Source: Cunninghamia lanceolata (lineage: Eukaryota > Streptophyta > Pinopsida > Cupressales > Cupressaceae). Taken from it: 64,000 bases of DNA. Both the position numbers and the translations under genes were made by a program. Within the stretch, counting starts at the first letter, position 1; every line of letters begins with the position of its first letter. The stretch covers positions 32,304,501-32,368,500 of the forward strand of contig BSBN01000213.1 in assembly GCA_027924645.1 (NCBI GenBank), in the 5' to 3' direction. This document shows, piece after piece, positions 22,590 to 34,700 of this stretch. The notes under the pieces were generated by a model, which saw only the letters and a program-made list of their open reading frames with translations, ran no database searches and was not told the DNA's origin.

Positions 22590-24594
22590 TTTTAGAACCC
22601 TCTGATATACTAAGAGGGGGGGTGAATTACTATATGCCATAATTTAATCCAATTCAACTTTATCAACCAAAACTTTCTACTTACATAGATAATGAAGAAA
22701 ACTATGAAATTCAAAACACAATCACACAACCACACAACCATAACACCAGATTTACGTGGAAAACCCTAGAAGGGAAAAACCATGGTGAGAAAGTTGCTTG
22801 GATCTACTGTCCAAATCTAGCCTCACAAATAAAAATAGGTTTACAACAAATTTTATGGGCTACAATCCAAAGGAAGCTACAACTCCCTGAGACACAATTT
22901 TATGGGCTTCAACCCAAAGGAAGCTACAACTTCTTAAAGTGCTACAACACATACAAGAAGAGGCTCTAACCTCTATACCAAAACACTTGACAAATTCTAT
23001 TAATTCAATAACCTCTACATAGCATCATCTCCTTTCAAAATGACATGTGACTTCAACACCTCTACTCAACCAACTATGTTATCTTCAACACACCTCCACA
23101 ACACAACTCAATACTACTATTATGAATCATGCATTATAGTCTCTAGATTTTCTTCTCAACTTCCAGATCATTTATCTTCTTCACACACATACACTCACTC
23201 ACACATGCTCACATAATCACACACACTCACACCACCTTTACAACAAACTTGATCTTTCATTTATATGCTCTACAAGTCTTCAAAACATCATCTTCGTCAG
23301 CCTAAAAGAAATGTGTAACATGAAATATGCAATGGCCTTATTTGTCGGCTCCCAAGTCATCTACGGTAATGTAGGAATTAAATCCCATTATACGGTTCAT
23401 GCCAAGAGGTATACTAGACCCCAAATATCTTCATACAAATTTTTATGCTGGCGTACACTTTCAAACACATGGCACAATCACTTACACTCACCAAGTCAGC
23501 ATAATAAACAATTATCCTTTCATGCATTAGCTCCAAACTTAAAGCGATATCAAAGAGACAAAATAACATCATGTGTGGATCATGTCATGAACATTATATG
23601 GATTGCAAAACATTCTCATACACTCCTTTTACCAATTCACGTTACTTCATGCTGGTGCAAACCATCAAACATTGATGTTGGTATCCCTAACATAATATCA
23701 ATACATTGTCTTGATATAGAACATTGAAAATCATACTTGTGGTACTCCACAACACTTGAAACTTGAATTGAGAAAACATACAGATTAGTTGAACTTAACT
23801 TTAAAACAACAAAGCCAAATATTATAGTGTGGCGAAATGTGGTGGCTTCTACTTTCTCCCTTCGAAAATCCTAAACAACAACATGACTTGTCCTTACACA
23901 ACTGACTCTAGAAATTACTGCAATACATTGTAACATTTGAAACATGAGTATATCATACCTATTATCTGTATCTAAGTATCCTCCAAGCAGTAAGATCATA
24001 TCTTCTAGTGCGAAGAAATGTAGAGCATTATGTTGTACCTTTGAAACTGTAACAACACTATTTCATCACTATCTTCACTATACTAGCTCTAAAACACTCT
24101 GCGTTAACTTTTGTGTTCTGAAACTTGAAACATGCATACTTCATAGATGTCTTTGTCTAACCTCCAAACCTCAAGGACAAATCTTCATCTACAATAGAAT
24201 GTGGTACAATCTTTTGATCTCCATCAGTACAAATCCATGTGCCTTTGACAATTGAAACCTTGTGCACTTTCCTTCATATCTTATGCAATGCTTTTCATCA
24301 AGAGATAATGGATGCAACATTCACAATACCATATACAACAATCACAACTTTTTTCATCAAAAGTAAGAAGCCACAACTTCTTCATGTCAGCATATCCTTC
24401 AACTTGACAACTTTCACCTATCCATGAACTTCAGAAGATAAGGTACAACTGTGTACATATGATATTGATCATCACTGCTCCTTTGATAGCATATACACAT
24501 CACTATGCTTTCCAAATCACAACACCTCTAAACATCTACTCTTTTGATATCACTAATCACTACTCTTTTGACATCAATGAAAACATATGTAACA
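22590..24594 (-). repeat. CopB 3' LTR, about 2005 bp
   Basis: On the plus strand it starts TTTTAGAACCCTCTGATATAC, matching TGTTAGAACACTCTAATATAC at 36241, and ends GTAACA before the polypurine tract. The start has lost its TG by mutation. It contains ACGTGGAAAACCCTAGAAGGG near 22754, the block shared with other LTRs here, and simple ACACTC-type repeats at 23190-23235. Open frames inside it (such as 23311-23727) are chance. Confidence 0.85.
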
Positions 24595-24830
24595 ATCCCC
24601 CCCTTTGTCATTGATGGAAACACTAACCTGATATACAAAATTTTCTCCCCCTTTGACATCAAGGGCAAAGTGCTAGTGGTTTTCCTCTATACCACAAAAA
24701 ACATACAAGCTCCCCCTGTTTGTGCAATCCTTGTCATCCTCCTTAGTCTTTTATCTACCTGCTCCCCTAAGAGGTAGCCACCATTAATCTAGGGATAATA
24801 ACTATGTCTTGAACTACTCCCCCTGGACAG
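24595..24830 (-). other. CopB polypurine tract and tract-like repeats
   Basis: Next to the LTR the minus strand reads CAATGACAAAGGGGGGGAT. Tract-like copies follow at about 24640-24658 (TTGATGTCAAAGGGGGAGA), 24709 and 24817. Repeated GATGNCAAAGGGGGAGA blocks next to the 3' LTR are a habit of several plant copia lineages. Confidence 0.7.
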
Positions 24831-25380
24831 ATGCATCATCTATGCATCTAGTTAGAAGTGCCTTTGTAAAGATGTTTACAACTTGATCCTTTGTAGGTGT
24901 ATATTCCAATTTTACCTCTTGATTTGTAACCTTTTCTTTTAAAGAGTGATACTTGATGGATATGTGCTTGGTTCTAGAATGCATCACTAGATTCTTTGAA
25001 ATGTTGACGGCACTTGTATTGTCACATAGGATAGGAATGGGCTCATCATACATTACCTTGATATCCTTCAATATTTGCTTCATCCACAATACTTGAGTGC
25101 AGAAAGATGTTGTAGCTATATACTCTACTTCTACTATTGATAAGGAGACTGAATCCTACTTTTTACTAAACCATGAGACCAATCTGTCTCCCAAAAAGAA
25201 AGCTCCACCACTTGTACTTTGCCTATCATCAACACTTCTAGCACAATCTGCATCAGTATATGCACTTAGAGAAAAATCATTACCTTTTTGATACCATAGT
25301 CCAAAATCTAGAGTGCTTTTCAATTATCTAAAAATTCTCTTGACTGCCTTCACATGTGTTTCTTTTGGATCGGCTTGAAA
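24814..25380 (-). pseudogene. CopB RNase H remnant
   Basis: The C-terminal half is clear: ILCDNTSAVNISKNLVMHSR, TKHISIKYH and VKLEYTPTKDQVVNIFTKAL, ending shortly after 24820. The upstream part is present on the minus strand in another frame (FSLSAYTDADCARSVDD and similar around 25215-25290, where the plus strand also shows a chance frame). It degrades RNA in the hybrid and completes the polyprotein. It is broken by stops and a frameshift. Confidence 0.8.
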
Positions 25381-25401
25381 CCTTGCAACCATGCAAACAA
25401 C

Positions 25402-26200
25402 CTACTTAATATGAGGCCTTGATGTTGTTAAGTATAGTAGGCCCCCAATCATAGACTTGTACAAAGTCTGATCAGCCTGAGGTGACTCATCATCTTTACT
25501 CAAATGAGAACATGTTACCATAGGAGTATTCACTAGTTTGCAATCTTCCATACCAAACTTTTTCAACATCTCCTTGATATACTTTTCATGAGAGATAAAT
25601 ATACTTTCATCTAATTGAGTAATTTGGAGTCCAAGAAATAATGATAGCTCACCTATCATAGAGATTTCAAATTTCTTTTGCATCTCTTCTAGTAGCTTCT
25701 TACACATTTCATCATTGCCACTAAAGATTATATCATCAACATATACTATTACTATCAATATTTTCTCATTCTCAATTTTGATATATAGATTGCTATCTAT
25801 GGTACCTTTTGTGAATCCCTGCTAAAGTAAATACTTGTCCAACCTTGCATACCAAGCCTCGGGGTCTTGTTTGAGACCATATAAAGCCTTCTGAAATCTA
25901 TATACCATGTTCTAATCTTCTGATAGCTGAAATCCTTCAGGTTTCTCTATGTAAACTTCTACTAAATCACCATTCAAGAAAGCAGATTTGACATCCATTT
26001 GATATACCTTGAAGTCCTTGTGAATTGTAAATGCAAGAAACATCCTAATTGCTTCCATTCTTGTCATAGGAGAAAATGTCTTCTCAAATTCAATTCCTTC
26101 CACCTGTGAATAACCTTTGCAAACCAACCTTGCTTTGTTTCTAACCACTTATCCATCTCCATTCAATTTATTTCTGAACACCCATTTTGTCCCTATCACA
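25402..26200 (-). pseudogene. CopB reverse transcriptase remnant
   Basis: The N-terminal part at 26148-25912 reads [35 protein letters not shown] and [14 protein letters not shown], which holds the first catalytic Asp. The second part at 25758-25402 holds YVDD at 25732-25743, then FSGNDEMCKKLLEEMQKKFEI, LGLQITQ and a GGLLYLT thumb segment. About 150 bases between them carry stops and a shift. RT copies the RNA; the motif is intact but the frame is not. Confidence 0.85.
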
Positions 26201-26392
26201 TTTTTGTCCACAAGTCTTGGTACCAATTCCCAAGTCTGATTTTTCTCTATCTAATTTAGTTCTTCTTACATATCTTGGATCCATCCTTCATCCTTGCTAG
26301 CATAAGGAAAAATTTTAGGTACTATTTTTGACAGTAAAGAAAATTTTGCCTGTTCATTTCCCTTTACAAATCTTTTTCTAGTCTGCACTCCT

Positions 26393-26968
26393 TCATTCTT
26401 GTCTCCAATTATCTGATCTGCTAAGTGGTTCTTCTAAACATACTGGGCAAGAGTCTTGGTGGCCTTTCATTTCTTCCTTTTCTTCAACTTCTTCTTCTTC
26501 ATCTGTGCAAGTAGATTCATCTAAAAAATAGTATTCTTGCTCATGTGTGACTAGATGTGACTCTTCATCAACCCTAACATTTGCACTCTCCACTATCTTC
26601 CTCAATCTTTTATTGTAGCACCTATAATCTTTGCTTCTAGTTGAGTACCCAAGAAAAATTCCTTCATCAAAGCTTGAGTCAAAACTTCCCAAACCTTCTT
26701 CATCTCTTCTAATATAGCATTTGCTTCCAAAAATTTTGAAATACTTGACAAAGGCAAGTCTTCCTTTCCATAGCTCATATGGTGTCTTAGTGTTGTTCAC
26801 TTTTAATTGTCCTCTGTTAATAATATAGACAACAGTATGGACTGTTTCTTTCCAATATGTATCAGGCAACTTAGCTTCATTCAACATTGTTCTTTCCATC
26901 TCCTAGATAGTTCTATTCTTCCTTTCCACTACTCCATTTTGCTAAGGAGTTCTTACATCAGATAGGCG
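26393..26968 (-). pseudogene. CopB integrase, C-terminal part (left of element F)
   Basis: It runs from TP-QNGVVERKNRTI at about 26957-26905 (the second residue of the QQ pair is a TAG at 26942-26944) through MLNEAKLPDTYWKETVHT, TPYELWKGR, FGSKCYI and DSSFDEGIFLGYSTRSKDYR, the usual copia integrase end, and an acidic linker. Its N-terminal continuation is at 33763-34150, on the other side of element F. Confidence 0.85.
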
Positions 26969-26973
26969 CTTCT
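26969..26973. other. Target-site duplication of element F, left
   Basis: CTTCT directly precedes TGTTGAACAC. The same five bases follow the right end of element F at 33758-33762. Confidence 0.9.
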
Positions 26974-28290
26974 TGTTGAACACAAAGAATATTGAGAGGG
27001 GGGGTGAGTCAGTATTCTACAAAACCACTTAGTTTGTTGTTCCTTAATCCAATTACCAAATTTAATAACATGAAAGTAGAATAATAATAAGAATAGCACC
27101 CATAAAGACATAACACATAGACACCAAGATTTTTACGTGGAAAACCCAAAAATGGAAAAACCATGGTGAGTATTAGCTCACAATATATTATGATAGCACA
27201 ATACCGAATTACAAGAAGGCTCACTACCTTCGGGCTCACTGCCCTATGAAGAAGTGCTCACTACACAAAGGCTCACTACTGAGAGAAAAAGAAGATAGAA
27301 GAAGGATTGGCTCACTGCCAGGAGATGACTTCTGCAAATGCATCTACAGAATGCTGAGGTGCAGTACCAGTTAGTTCAATATACAGATTCAAAAGACTTC
27401 ATACTGTCTGCTCTACTTTTTCTGCTCTGCTCTATATGAACTCTACTCTTCTGCTCTTATTGTCTTCTTTTGGTCACAACTCTTCTTTGGATGGCACACA
27501 CATTTAGTTTTTACACATCACAATACCATCTCCTACGTCAACACCAAAATCTAACCCATATAAATATTCGCAACTTTGAATTCAATCTCAAAACTGAGTC
27601 GGCCTATCAAGCACAACACTTTATCAACTTACATTGACTCTGTCAGCCCAACACTTCCACTAAAATTCACATGGGACTCCAAGAACCACATCAACCATTC
27701 CTAATGCGTCACATATCATATCTTATCAACTGCAGATCATGATGCCCTTATGTGGTGAAATGTGGAACTCAGAACTATCTCCTCTACCTTGGTGAAATAC
27801 CAACAAACCAGCTATCGAAACTTGAAATTTTGTAGGTGATCTTCCATATCACTTTAGACTATGTAACTCCTCAACTAGATGCTTTTGACACCTATCCATA
27901 CTACCTCAAAACTACACACCAATACAATCACTTACAGAGAAATGTGGACCAAAATACCCATGCACTCTACACTGTTCCTAACTTAACCATGTTCACTCAA
28001 ACTTAGACAAATCACAACTTAACTTCTGGAAGTCATCAAGACTTGCAATCTTAAACATAGCACCTTCAAACAATTTTGAATAACATATCAGAACCACATA
28101 CCTTGATCACCAAATGTGGAGGCGTATTGACACAAATACTATTATTTATACTATATAATGTATATTGCCCATACTTTGCCATTTATCCTTCTAGAGTAAA
28201 GTCTCTCTGCTGTGCCGATGGAAACTCCTTTCTTTGTTGCCATCAATGACAACATTTAGTCATTCATCGGAGCAGTGTCTCTTGCCAACA
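26974..28290 (-). repeat. Element F 3' LTR, 1317 bp
   Basis: The plus strand starts TGTTGAACACAAAG and ends CTTGCCAACA. It contains TTTACGTGGAAAACCC near 27133. It is about 11 bp longer than the right copy, partly because the stretch near 27225-27242 (CTTCGGGCTCACTGC) is missing from the other. Confidence 0.9.
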
Positions 28291-28430
28291 ATCTCCCCCT
28301 TTAGCATTGATGGCAACAGTGAGTGAAAAATGCTTGTCTACTCCCCCTTACTCTATATTTCTTCTCTCCTTTAGATGTTTGCCCATTTTTCACTGGTGTA
28401 CTTCTCCCTGTTTGACATCAATGGCAAAAG
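28291..28430 (-). other. Element F polypurine tract and copies
   Basis: The minus strand reads ATCAATGCTAAAGGGGGAGAT next to the LTR. Related blocks lie near 28342 (AAGGGGGAGT) and 28405-28425 (TTGATGTCAAACAGGGAGA). Confidence 0.7.
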
Positions 28431-28511
28431 TGTATGTACAAAAGGTCAAAATTGTGTCAAAACTACAAAATTGTCTTACTCTGCCGCATATGTACACATA
28501 CAATCTTCAAC

Positions 28512-30821
28512 TCAATTAGTTGTAGGTGATAGGATATCCTTGTACACAATCTTTAATTGTGTAATCTCTTCATCCCATCATTTCTTAGCTCTTTCCAAAA
28601 TTTGAATGTGACCATTTATCAAAAAGACTAATTCATCTGCCTTTTACAGATCAGAAGGAGTGTCAATTGATGAAGCTACCTATGCTTTTGCTGTAAGATT
28701 TGCCATGATCTCAATTTTTAAGATTAATATCCTTCTTAGAAAGCACATTTTGTTTTTAATTTCTTCCTGTGTGCTAAGAAAACTACTTATATTGTTCTAA
28801 ATATTTTCAACTTGTGTTTCTATGTTGTTGATTGAGTCAACTGTTGGATTAAAGGTCTTGCAAATATTTGTGAGTTGAAGCCCCATGCTTTTGACTTTCT
28901 AATCTATTTCCTTAGTGGTTTCAATCCATGACAGATAAAATTTATATATAACACAGGCTTCCTTGATTGCATTTATGATATTCTTGATGTTGCTTTCTAA
29001 CCGAATTTTGTCACTGTCTAACTTGGTTTTTGATACTACTAATCTTTTCTCTTCATATTCCTTTTTAACTTTAATATAAATAGACATTTCAAAGGATTCA
29101 AACTGAGTACTTATAGAATTTATTAGACCTTTGAGATGAGTAGTTGATGATACTGATGTATCTTTCTGGTATGAGGGCATTAGCTTCTCCAGAATACCTG
29201 ATGTCTCATCAATGAGTTCATTGCCCTGTATATATGTTTTCAGCATTTCTTCCCGAGCCTTGGCTTGCACAATTGATACTAGTTTGAATTTCTCCACAAG
29301 AGACATAGAAGCTAGATTTATTGGTCCTTGTAGAGTCTTGGGTGAATATGGGATCTGTACTCTTTGCTGATTTTCCAAAAACTTTCTAGCATAGTCAATT
29401 GAAATTTGGTCAAGCAATGTCTCTTGCCACATGTTCTTCACTAAGCGTAACTTTCTTTCTTTTCTTTTCTTCTATTGAATTTTCTTTCTCTACTTTGGTA
29501 GTGGCTTCTGTACTGGATGAGATCCTTGTTCATTTCTTAGGGCTAGATACATGTTTTTCTTCTTCATCTTTTCTTTCTAGAGTGTTTGACTTCCATTCCA
29601 TCAGAGCATTTAAGGGTCTTGATTCTTCTGCTTTGTTTTTTACCTTGCTTGTTTGTTCATCAAATATTTTCTCTAAATGCTCATATTTCATAGATAATTC
29701 TTTGAATGTCTGAAACTTGTCTTCTTTGAGATCTTTTGGTTTATTTAGTAGTTCATTAGCTAATTTAGTCAGGATATCTTTTGCAACTTCATAACCTAAT
29801 GTAGGAACCCATGCATTTCTTGATTTCATGGCTTCCATGAAGTACTTGTCTTTGTTCACCATGAATACAATGTCCTTTTCATATTCCATCACTACCTTTT
29901 CAGGTATCTGGACCCTACATAACATTTTCTTTTGAAATTTCATGAAGTATCCCCATAAGATTTCATTCTATCTCTCTGCATTTCCCAAACTCTGTAGGTG
30001 ATTCCTTATTTAGTTGCTACTAGTGTGTGATCAGTCCAAACAATGCTTCCCAAGCTAGGTAGCTCTCTCAGGAAGTAGAAGAGTAGACAAGTAATCAAAG
30101 TTCCATATTTGAAGGGGTAATTTGACTCTTTTGTTCTTTTCAAGTTCTCCATTAATTCACTCCGGAGCAATTCACATAGGTTATAATCTGTATTATTATT
30201 GACCATGTCATAAGTTGTGTATATAGTTGGTGCAGACACAAAATTTTTTGAGTGGGAAAAATATACTTTGTATCCAACAATCATTGATGCAAATCTGACA
30301 GCCGGATCCTTAATATCATTTATAGTGAGAGCTTTCTTATCAAATTTGGCTCATGTTACCTACATTACTAAATTGTTTTTTATCTTCTCTTCACATGGGA
30401 TTCTTCCGAAGGAACTCATACTAGTTACAACTTTGATAGCTTCTTAAGGTATCATATATGGTTCATCGAGCCACAAAAACTCATCATGAATCCTACTTAG
30501 AATGAACTTAACCCATGTATCATTCGGGATCATAAGAAAATCCAACCAAGTGTCCAATTTCTTTTCTCCTAGGACTTTATATGCATCTTTCAACTCAACA
30601 TCAATAGTAGTCACTTCATCCAAGTATAATTTGCCAAGATTCATGTGATGGCATTCCTTTAAGTTGGTATGAATATATGCCCTAATATCTTCCATGTGCA
30701 TAATTCCATGAGAAGTAATTGAGAATGCCCCTACATGATCATTTTCTGGGGATTTGAAGAAATGTTTCTTGAACTTGGGGTGGGGCTTTTTTGTTATCTC
30801 GATTAATTAGGGAGTGAACAT
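28512..30821 (-). pseudogene. Element F large ORF, family shared with element G, unknown function
   Basis: The start ATG at 30821 (MFTP) is supported by the same M-x-TP start in element G. The N-terminal half is conserved with G: KFKKH, GAFS, a YIH-x-x-L segment, FILSRIHDEFLWLDEPYM, a helix pair ELLRSELMENLKRTKE and LLFYFLRELPSLGSIVW, then VVMEYEKDIVFMVNKDKY and GYEVAKD. The rest (29943-28512) is Lys/Glu-rich with long helices. Near the end are IYKFYLSWIETTKEID and a closing TQLKIVYKDIL, also matched in G. About 770 codons in all, broken by stops (one four codons after the start) and frameshifts near 30000 and 29440. No signal peptide, membrane segment or catalytic triad was seen. It may be a particle or RNA-binding accessory protein; that is speculation. 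Confidence 0.7.
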
Positions 30822-31470
30822 TTTCTAGAATAATTTAAACTACACAGAAAGGTTTTCAAGTTGTAAATACCTTTTTCGCCAAATTAGGGTTTTTCTTCAC
30901 TTGAGATCAACTTGATTTGAATTGCTTTGGAAAACTCTACATGCACTTGGATGCTGCTTTTAATTCTCTTGGATGCTTGAAAGGTTGAATACAAAGTGAA
31001 TTAGCTATCAAATGAGCTCCTTTTTATCTTCCACAAGGATGACCTAGTCGTCATAAATGCCCCTATTAAAATGTTGTCAAACACATCTTTGCAGAATGTA
31101 GTCTATTAGGATTGCTCCGCAATGTTTTACATTTGAACCTTTTTCACCAAAATTTATTTCAAAAGATTTGTCATATGAATCTTTACAACATATCTTCATG
31201 CCTGATCTTAGCACTAACAATCTAGCTAGGGGATTAAGATTTTCATTGCAGCTCCCCCTAAGCTAGAGCTCACAAATTCACTTCCAGGAGGAAGTATCTA
31301 CACTAGATACTGGTGCGGATCCATCCTTGACTTCAATCACATCTTTCTTGATCCAAATCTTGCCCATTTATTTCTTAGTTTCGACCGGATCAACTTTTTC
31401 TTTCCCTTATCATTCCTTTGTTTTTTTTCCTTTCTTCAGCATAGTAGTTTCTTTTCACATTCTTTCTTCT
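30822..31470 (-). other. Spacer between the two F coding regions
   Basis: After the last knuckle there is a basic Lys/Arg stretch, then stop-rich sequence. No protease motif is seen on the minus strand. A plus-strand LDTGADP (31303-31323) lies on the wrong strand. Confidence 0.4.
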
Positions 31471-32429
31471 ACAAAATTTTTCCATATGGCCAAATTTGTT
31501 GCAATTGTAGCACACAACACTTCCCTGTCCTTAATTCCTTCCTATTAATGAATTCATCCTTAATCTGCATTGATTAGCCTTGTGTCCAAATCTATTGCAA
31601 GCAAAAGACTTTCCATTGAATGATTGAGTATTCCTTGCATTATAAAAACCATTCCTACCAAATTTCTACATTCATTTGATCTATGACCAATTTTCTTGCA
31701 ATTGAAACATTGACCAGAAAATGATGTAACATTCTAATTCATTCCACTCCTACACTGAGTAGCCTTATGACCAAACTTATTGCAATTAAAACAATAGCCA
31801 TTGAAAGATGGGTACCTTTGAGCATTTGGCTGCCTGACTGGAGGTCTTCTAAGTCTTCTTCTTTGATTCCTGAATTGGTTGCCTTTGTTTTGCTTCAACT
31901 AAAAGTTTTCTTGACCTGATTTTGAACTTTCTCCTTTCTCAAATCCTAAACCTTGCTTATCATCTGAACTCTTTTGACTTGCAATTAACTCCTCAAGCTT
32001 TGTAGAGCTTATCTTAAACTTTTCTTCATAGCTCTTAGCTTTCTCCAAATCTAATTTTAGACTTACAACTTCTTTTTCAAGTTTGGCACATTCTTCTAAC
32101 TTGCTTTTTACCATCAGATTTAGATCTTCTTTTGCTTTAGCTCTTTCTATAACCTCCACTTTCAAATCATCCAGGGTTTCATTTGCTGATATCAATTGTT
32201 CACTAACCTCTTTGTATTTTTCTTTGAATTTCTTGACTTGTTCTTTCAGCTTGCATTCATCAGCATCTTGTATGTTATCCTTCAAATCCATGATTTCTAC
32301 TTTAGACTTTTCAAGATCAATAAGAGCTACTTCCAGTTCAACATTGTTTTCAAATGAAATTTTCCAAATCTTTTGGCTGCCATTAGTGAACTCTCCTAGA
32401 TCTTCCTCAAGCTATTAGGCTTCTTCCAT
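31471..32429 (-). pseudogene. Element F gag-like protein: coiled coil plus four CCHC knuckles
   Basis: The ATG at 32429 lies ten bases inside the primer site. The first 150 codons are a heptad-rich coiled coil (KLKEQVKKFKEKYKEVSEQL, SKLEECAKLEKEVVSLKLDL). A basic Gln/Arg/Pro segment follows, then four zinc knuckles at 31752-31793, 31668-31709, 31567-31608 and 31471-31512: CFNCNKFGHKATQC, CFNCKKIGHRSNEC, one whose first Cys is Ser (FACNRFGHKANQC), and CYNCNKFGHMEKFC. Such knuckles bind RNA. The N-terminal capsid part of copia gag (as in CopB at 35584-36201) is absent. The ECAKLEKEVVSL helix resembles ECTKLEKAIFSL in CopB gag, so it probably derives from a copia gag by loss of the capsid. Confidence 0.7.
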
Positions 32430-32437
32430 GGAACCTT

Positions 32438-32449
32438 ACTCTGATACCA
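32438..32449 (-). other. Element F primer-binding site (initiator-Met type)
   Basis: The minus strand reads TGGTATCAGAGT two bases from the LTR end. The TGGTATCAGAGC-like sequence is the classic site complementary to initiator methionine tRNA in copia elements. Confidence 0.85.
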
Positions 32450-32451
32450 AT

Positions 32452-33757
32452 TGTTGAACACAGAGAATATTGAGAGGGGGGTGAATCAATATTATAAAAA
32501 ACCACTTAGTTTGTTGTTCCTTAATCCAATTACCAAATTTAATAACATGAAAGAAGAATAAACATAAGAATAGCAACCATAAAGACATAACACATAGACA
32601 CTAGGATTTTTATGTGGAAAACCCAAAAAGGGAAAAACCACAGTGAGTGTTAGCTCACAATATATTATGATAGCACAATACTGAATTACAAGAAGGCTCA
32701 CTACCCTATGAAGAAGTGCTCACTGCACAAAGGATCACTACCAAAAGAAAAAGAAGATAGAAGAAGGATTGGCTCACTACCAGGAGATGATTGCTGTAAA
32801 TGCATCTACAGAATGTTGAGGTGAAGTACCAATTAGTTTAATATACATATTCAAAAGATTTCATACTGTCTGCTCTACTTTTTCTGCTCTGCTCTACATA
32901 AACTCTGCTCTTCTGCTCTTACTGTCTTCTTTTGGTCACAACTCTTCTTTGGATCGCACACACATTTAGTTTTCACACATGACAATACCATCTCCTACTT
33001 CAACACCAAAATCTAACCCATATAAATATCCACAACTTTGAATTCAATCTCAAAACTGAGTTGGCCTATCAAGCACAACACTTTATCAACTTACATTGAC
33101 TCTATCATCCCAACACTTCCACTAAAATTCACATGGGACTCCAAGAACCATATCAACCATTCTTAATACCTCACAGATCATATCTTATCAACCATGGATC
33201 ATGATGCCCTTCTGTGGTGAAATGTGGAACTCGAAACTATCTCCTCTGCCTTGGTGAAATATTAGCAAACTAGCTGCCGAAACTTGAAATTTTGCAGGTG
33301 ATCTTTCGGATCACTTCAGACTCTATAACTCCTCAACTAGATGCTTCTAACACCTATCCATACTACCTCAAAGCCACACACCAATACAATCACTTGCAGA
33401 GAAATGCGAACCAAAATACCCATGCACTCTGCACTATTCCTAACTTAACTGTGTTCACCCAGACTTAGACAAATCACAACTTAACTTCTGGAATTCATCA
33501 GGACTTGCAATCTTGAACATAGCACCTTCAAAAAATTCTAAATAACACACCAGAAATGCATACCTTGATCACCAACTACGGAGGCGTACTGACACAAATA
33601 CTGTTATTTATACTATATAATATAATGTATACTGCCCATACTTAGCCATTTATCCTTTCGGAGTAAAGTCTCTCTGCCATGCCGGTGGAAACTCCTTTCT
33701 TTGTTGCCATCAATGACAACATTTAGTCATTCATCAAAGCAGTGTCTCTTGCCAACA
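32452..33757 (-). repeat. Element F 5' LTR, 1306 bp
   Basis: The plus strand starts TGTTGAACACAGAG and ends CTTGCCAACA, colinear with 26974-28290 with small indels (for example an extra TATAA near 33620). It is followed by the target duplication CTTCT at 33758-33762. Confidence 0.9.
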
Positions 33758-33762
33758 CTTCT
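33758..33762. other. Target-site duplication of element F, right
   Basis: CTTCT, identical to 26969-26973. CopB integrase resumes directly after it. Confidence 0.9.
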
Positions 33763-34150
33763 TTATTCTATGTTCTTCACAATATTCCTCAAACTCATTT
33801 GATGTGAACTCACCACCTCTATTAGACCTTAAGCACTTGATTCTAGAATTCATTTCACTTTAAATCATGGACTTGAAAATCTTAAACCTACTCAAGGATT
33901 CTAATTTTTCTTTTAAGAATGTAACCCATGTCATCCTAGAGTAATCATCAATAAGCAACATAAAATACCTTTCACCTTGGAGACTCTTTATCTTGGTAGG
34001 ACCGCACAAGTCAGTATGAATTAGTTCCAATGGCCTTGTAGAAGAATACTCCTTGGTCTTGAATCTTACCCTTGTCCACTTTCGAATCTAACATTGTTTA
34101 CACAAGGTGCTTGCAGGCTTGGTAATCTTTGGCATGTCTCTTACTACTTA
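33763..34150 (-). pseudogene. CopB integrase, N-terminal part (right of element F)
   Basis: On the minus strand: KPASTLCKQC, the zinc-domain end; LELIHTDLCGPTKIKS with the first catalytic Asp; FMLLIDDYSRMTWV; a KCLRSNRGGEFTSNEFEEYC stretch (second Asp of the core changed to Asn, SDRGGEF in relatives); then the break at element F. A stop precedes VVRDM near 34140, at a position also stopped in CopC. Confidence 0.85.
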
Positions 34151-34700
34151 TATGGAGTTGATTTTCACAAGATTGTCAAAGTTTATGTGTTCCATCCTTT
34201 TGTGCCATAGCCAACATTCATTTGTTTGTCCTAGAAGACAACTTTTTCCATTAACACCCTTTAGGTTGTATAGAGTTTTCTCTATCCTAGAACCTTCTAC
34301 CACAAGTTTACCAGAATTTGCTCTTCTAATTTCACATCCTTGTTCATGAAATATGAGGTTGTATCCTTTGTTGCACATCTGACTTACACTGAGAAGATTG
34401 TGCTTGAGACCTTCTATATATAGAACATCTTCTATTTTAGATTTTCCATCAATACTTATGATGCCCTTTCCACCAATCTTTGTAGATGAATTGTCTCCAA
34501 ACTTGACTGATCCACCATTCCACTTAGCAAGATTAATGAATTTTCTCTTATCACCTGTCATGTGGCTTGAACATCCATTGTCTATTACCCAGATTTTTTT
34601 TGTCCTTGAGCATGAAATGTTGTTTAGACAATCATTGAATTTTCAACCTCATTATTTGTTTCCTATCTTTTGGAAGTGTCACACTCCTTGTCTTGCTTAG
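34148..34700 (-). pseudogene. CopB protease and pre-integrase domain
   Basis: The open frame 34561-34148 starts at MTGDKRKFINLA, just after the active-site region (a SGCSSHMT-type sequence on the minus strand near 34555-34580). It continues with VKFGDNSSTKIGGKGI, VLYIEGLKHNLLSVSQMC, GCEIRRANSGKLV and the pre-integrase WLWHKRMEHINFDNLVKI. This is the normal copia order. The protease processes the polyprotein. Confidence 0.8.

Larger units (their letters stand above)
26974..33757 (-). mobile_element. Element F: non-autonomous copia-type LTR element with a large unknown ORF
   Basis: Two LTRs (26974-28290 and 32452-33757) with TG...CA ends flank 4.16 kb. Perfect CTTCT target duplications sit outside. 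On the minus strand, a Met-type primer site (TGGTATCAGAGT, 32449-32438) is followed within ten bases by an ATG, a coiled coil with four CCHC knuckles (to about 31471), 0.65 kb of spacer, and a roughly 770-codon ORF (30821-28512). It then ends at a polypurine tract. No protease, integrase, RT or RNase H was found. It is inserted in the CopB integrase and is younger than CopB. Confidence 0.9.

Noticed and set aside
23311..23727. 138-codon plus-strand open frame
   Set aside because: It lies wholly inside the CopB LTR, and the matching part of the other LTR does not keep it open.
31303..31323. LDTGADP on the plus strand, resembling a retropepsin active site
   Set aside because: Element F is read on the minus strand, and no protease context surrounds this motif on the plus strand. 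Taken as chance.
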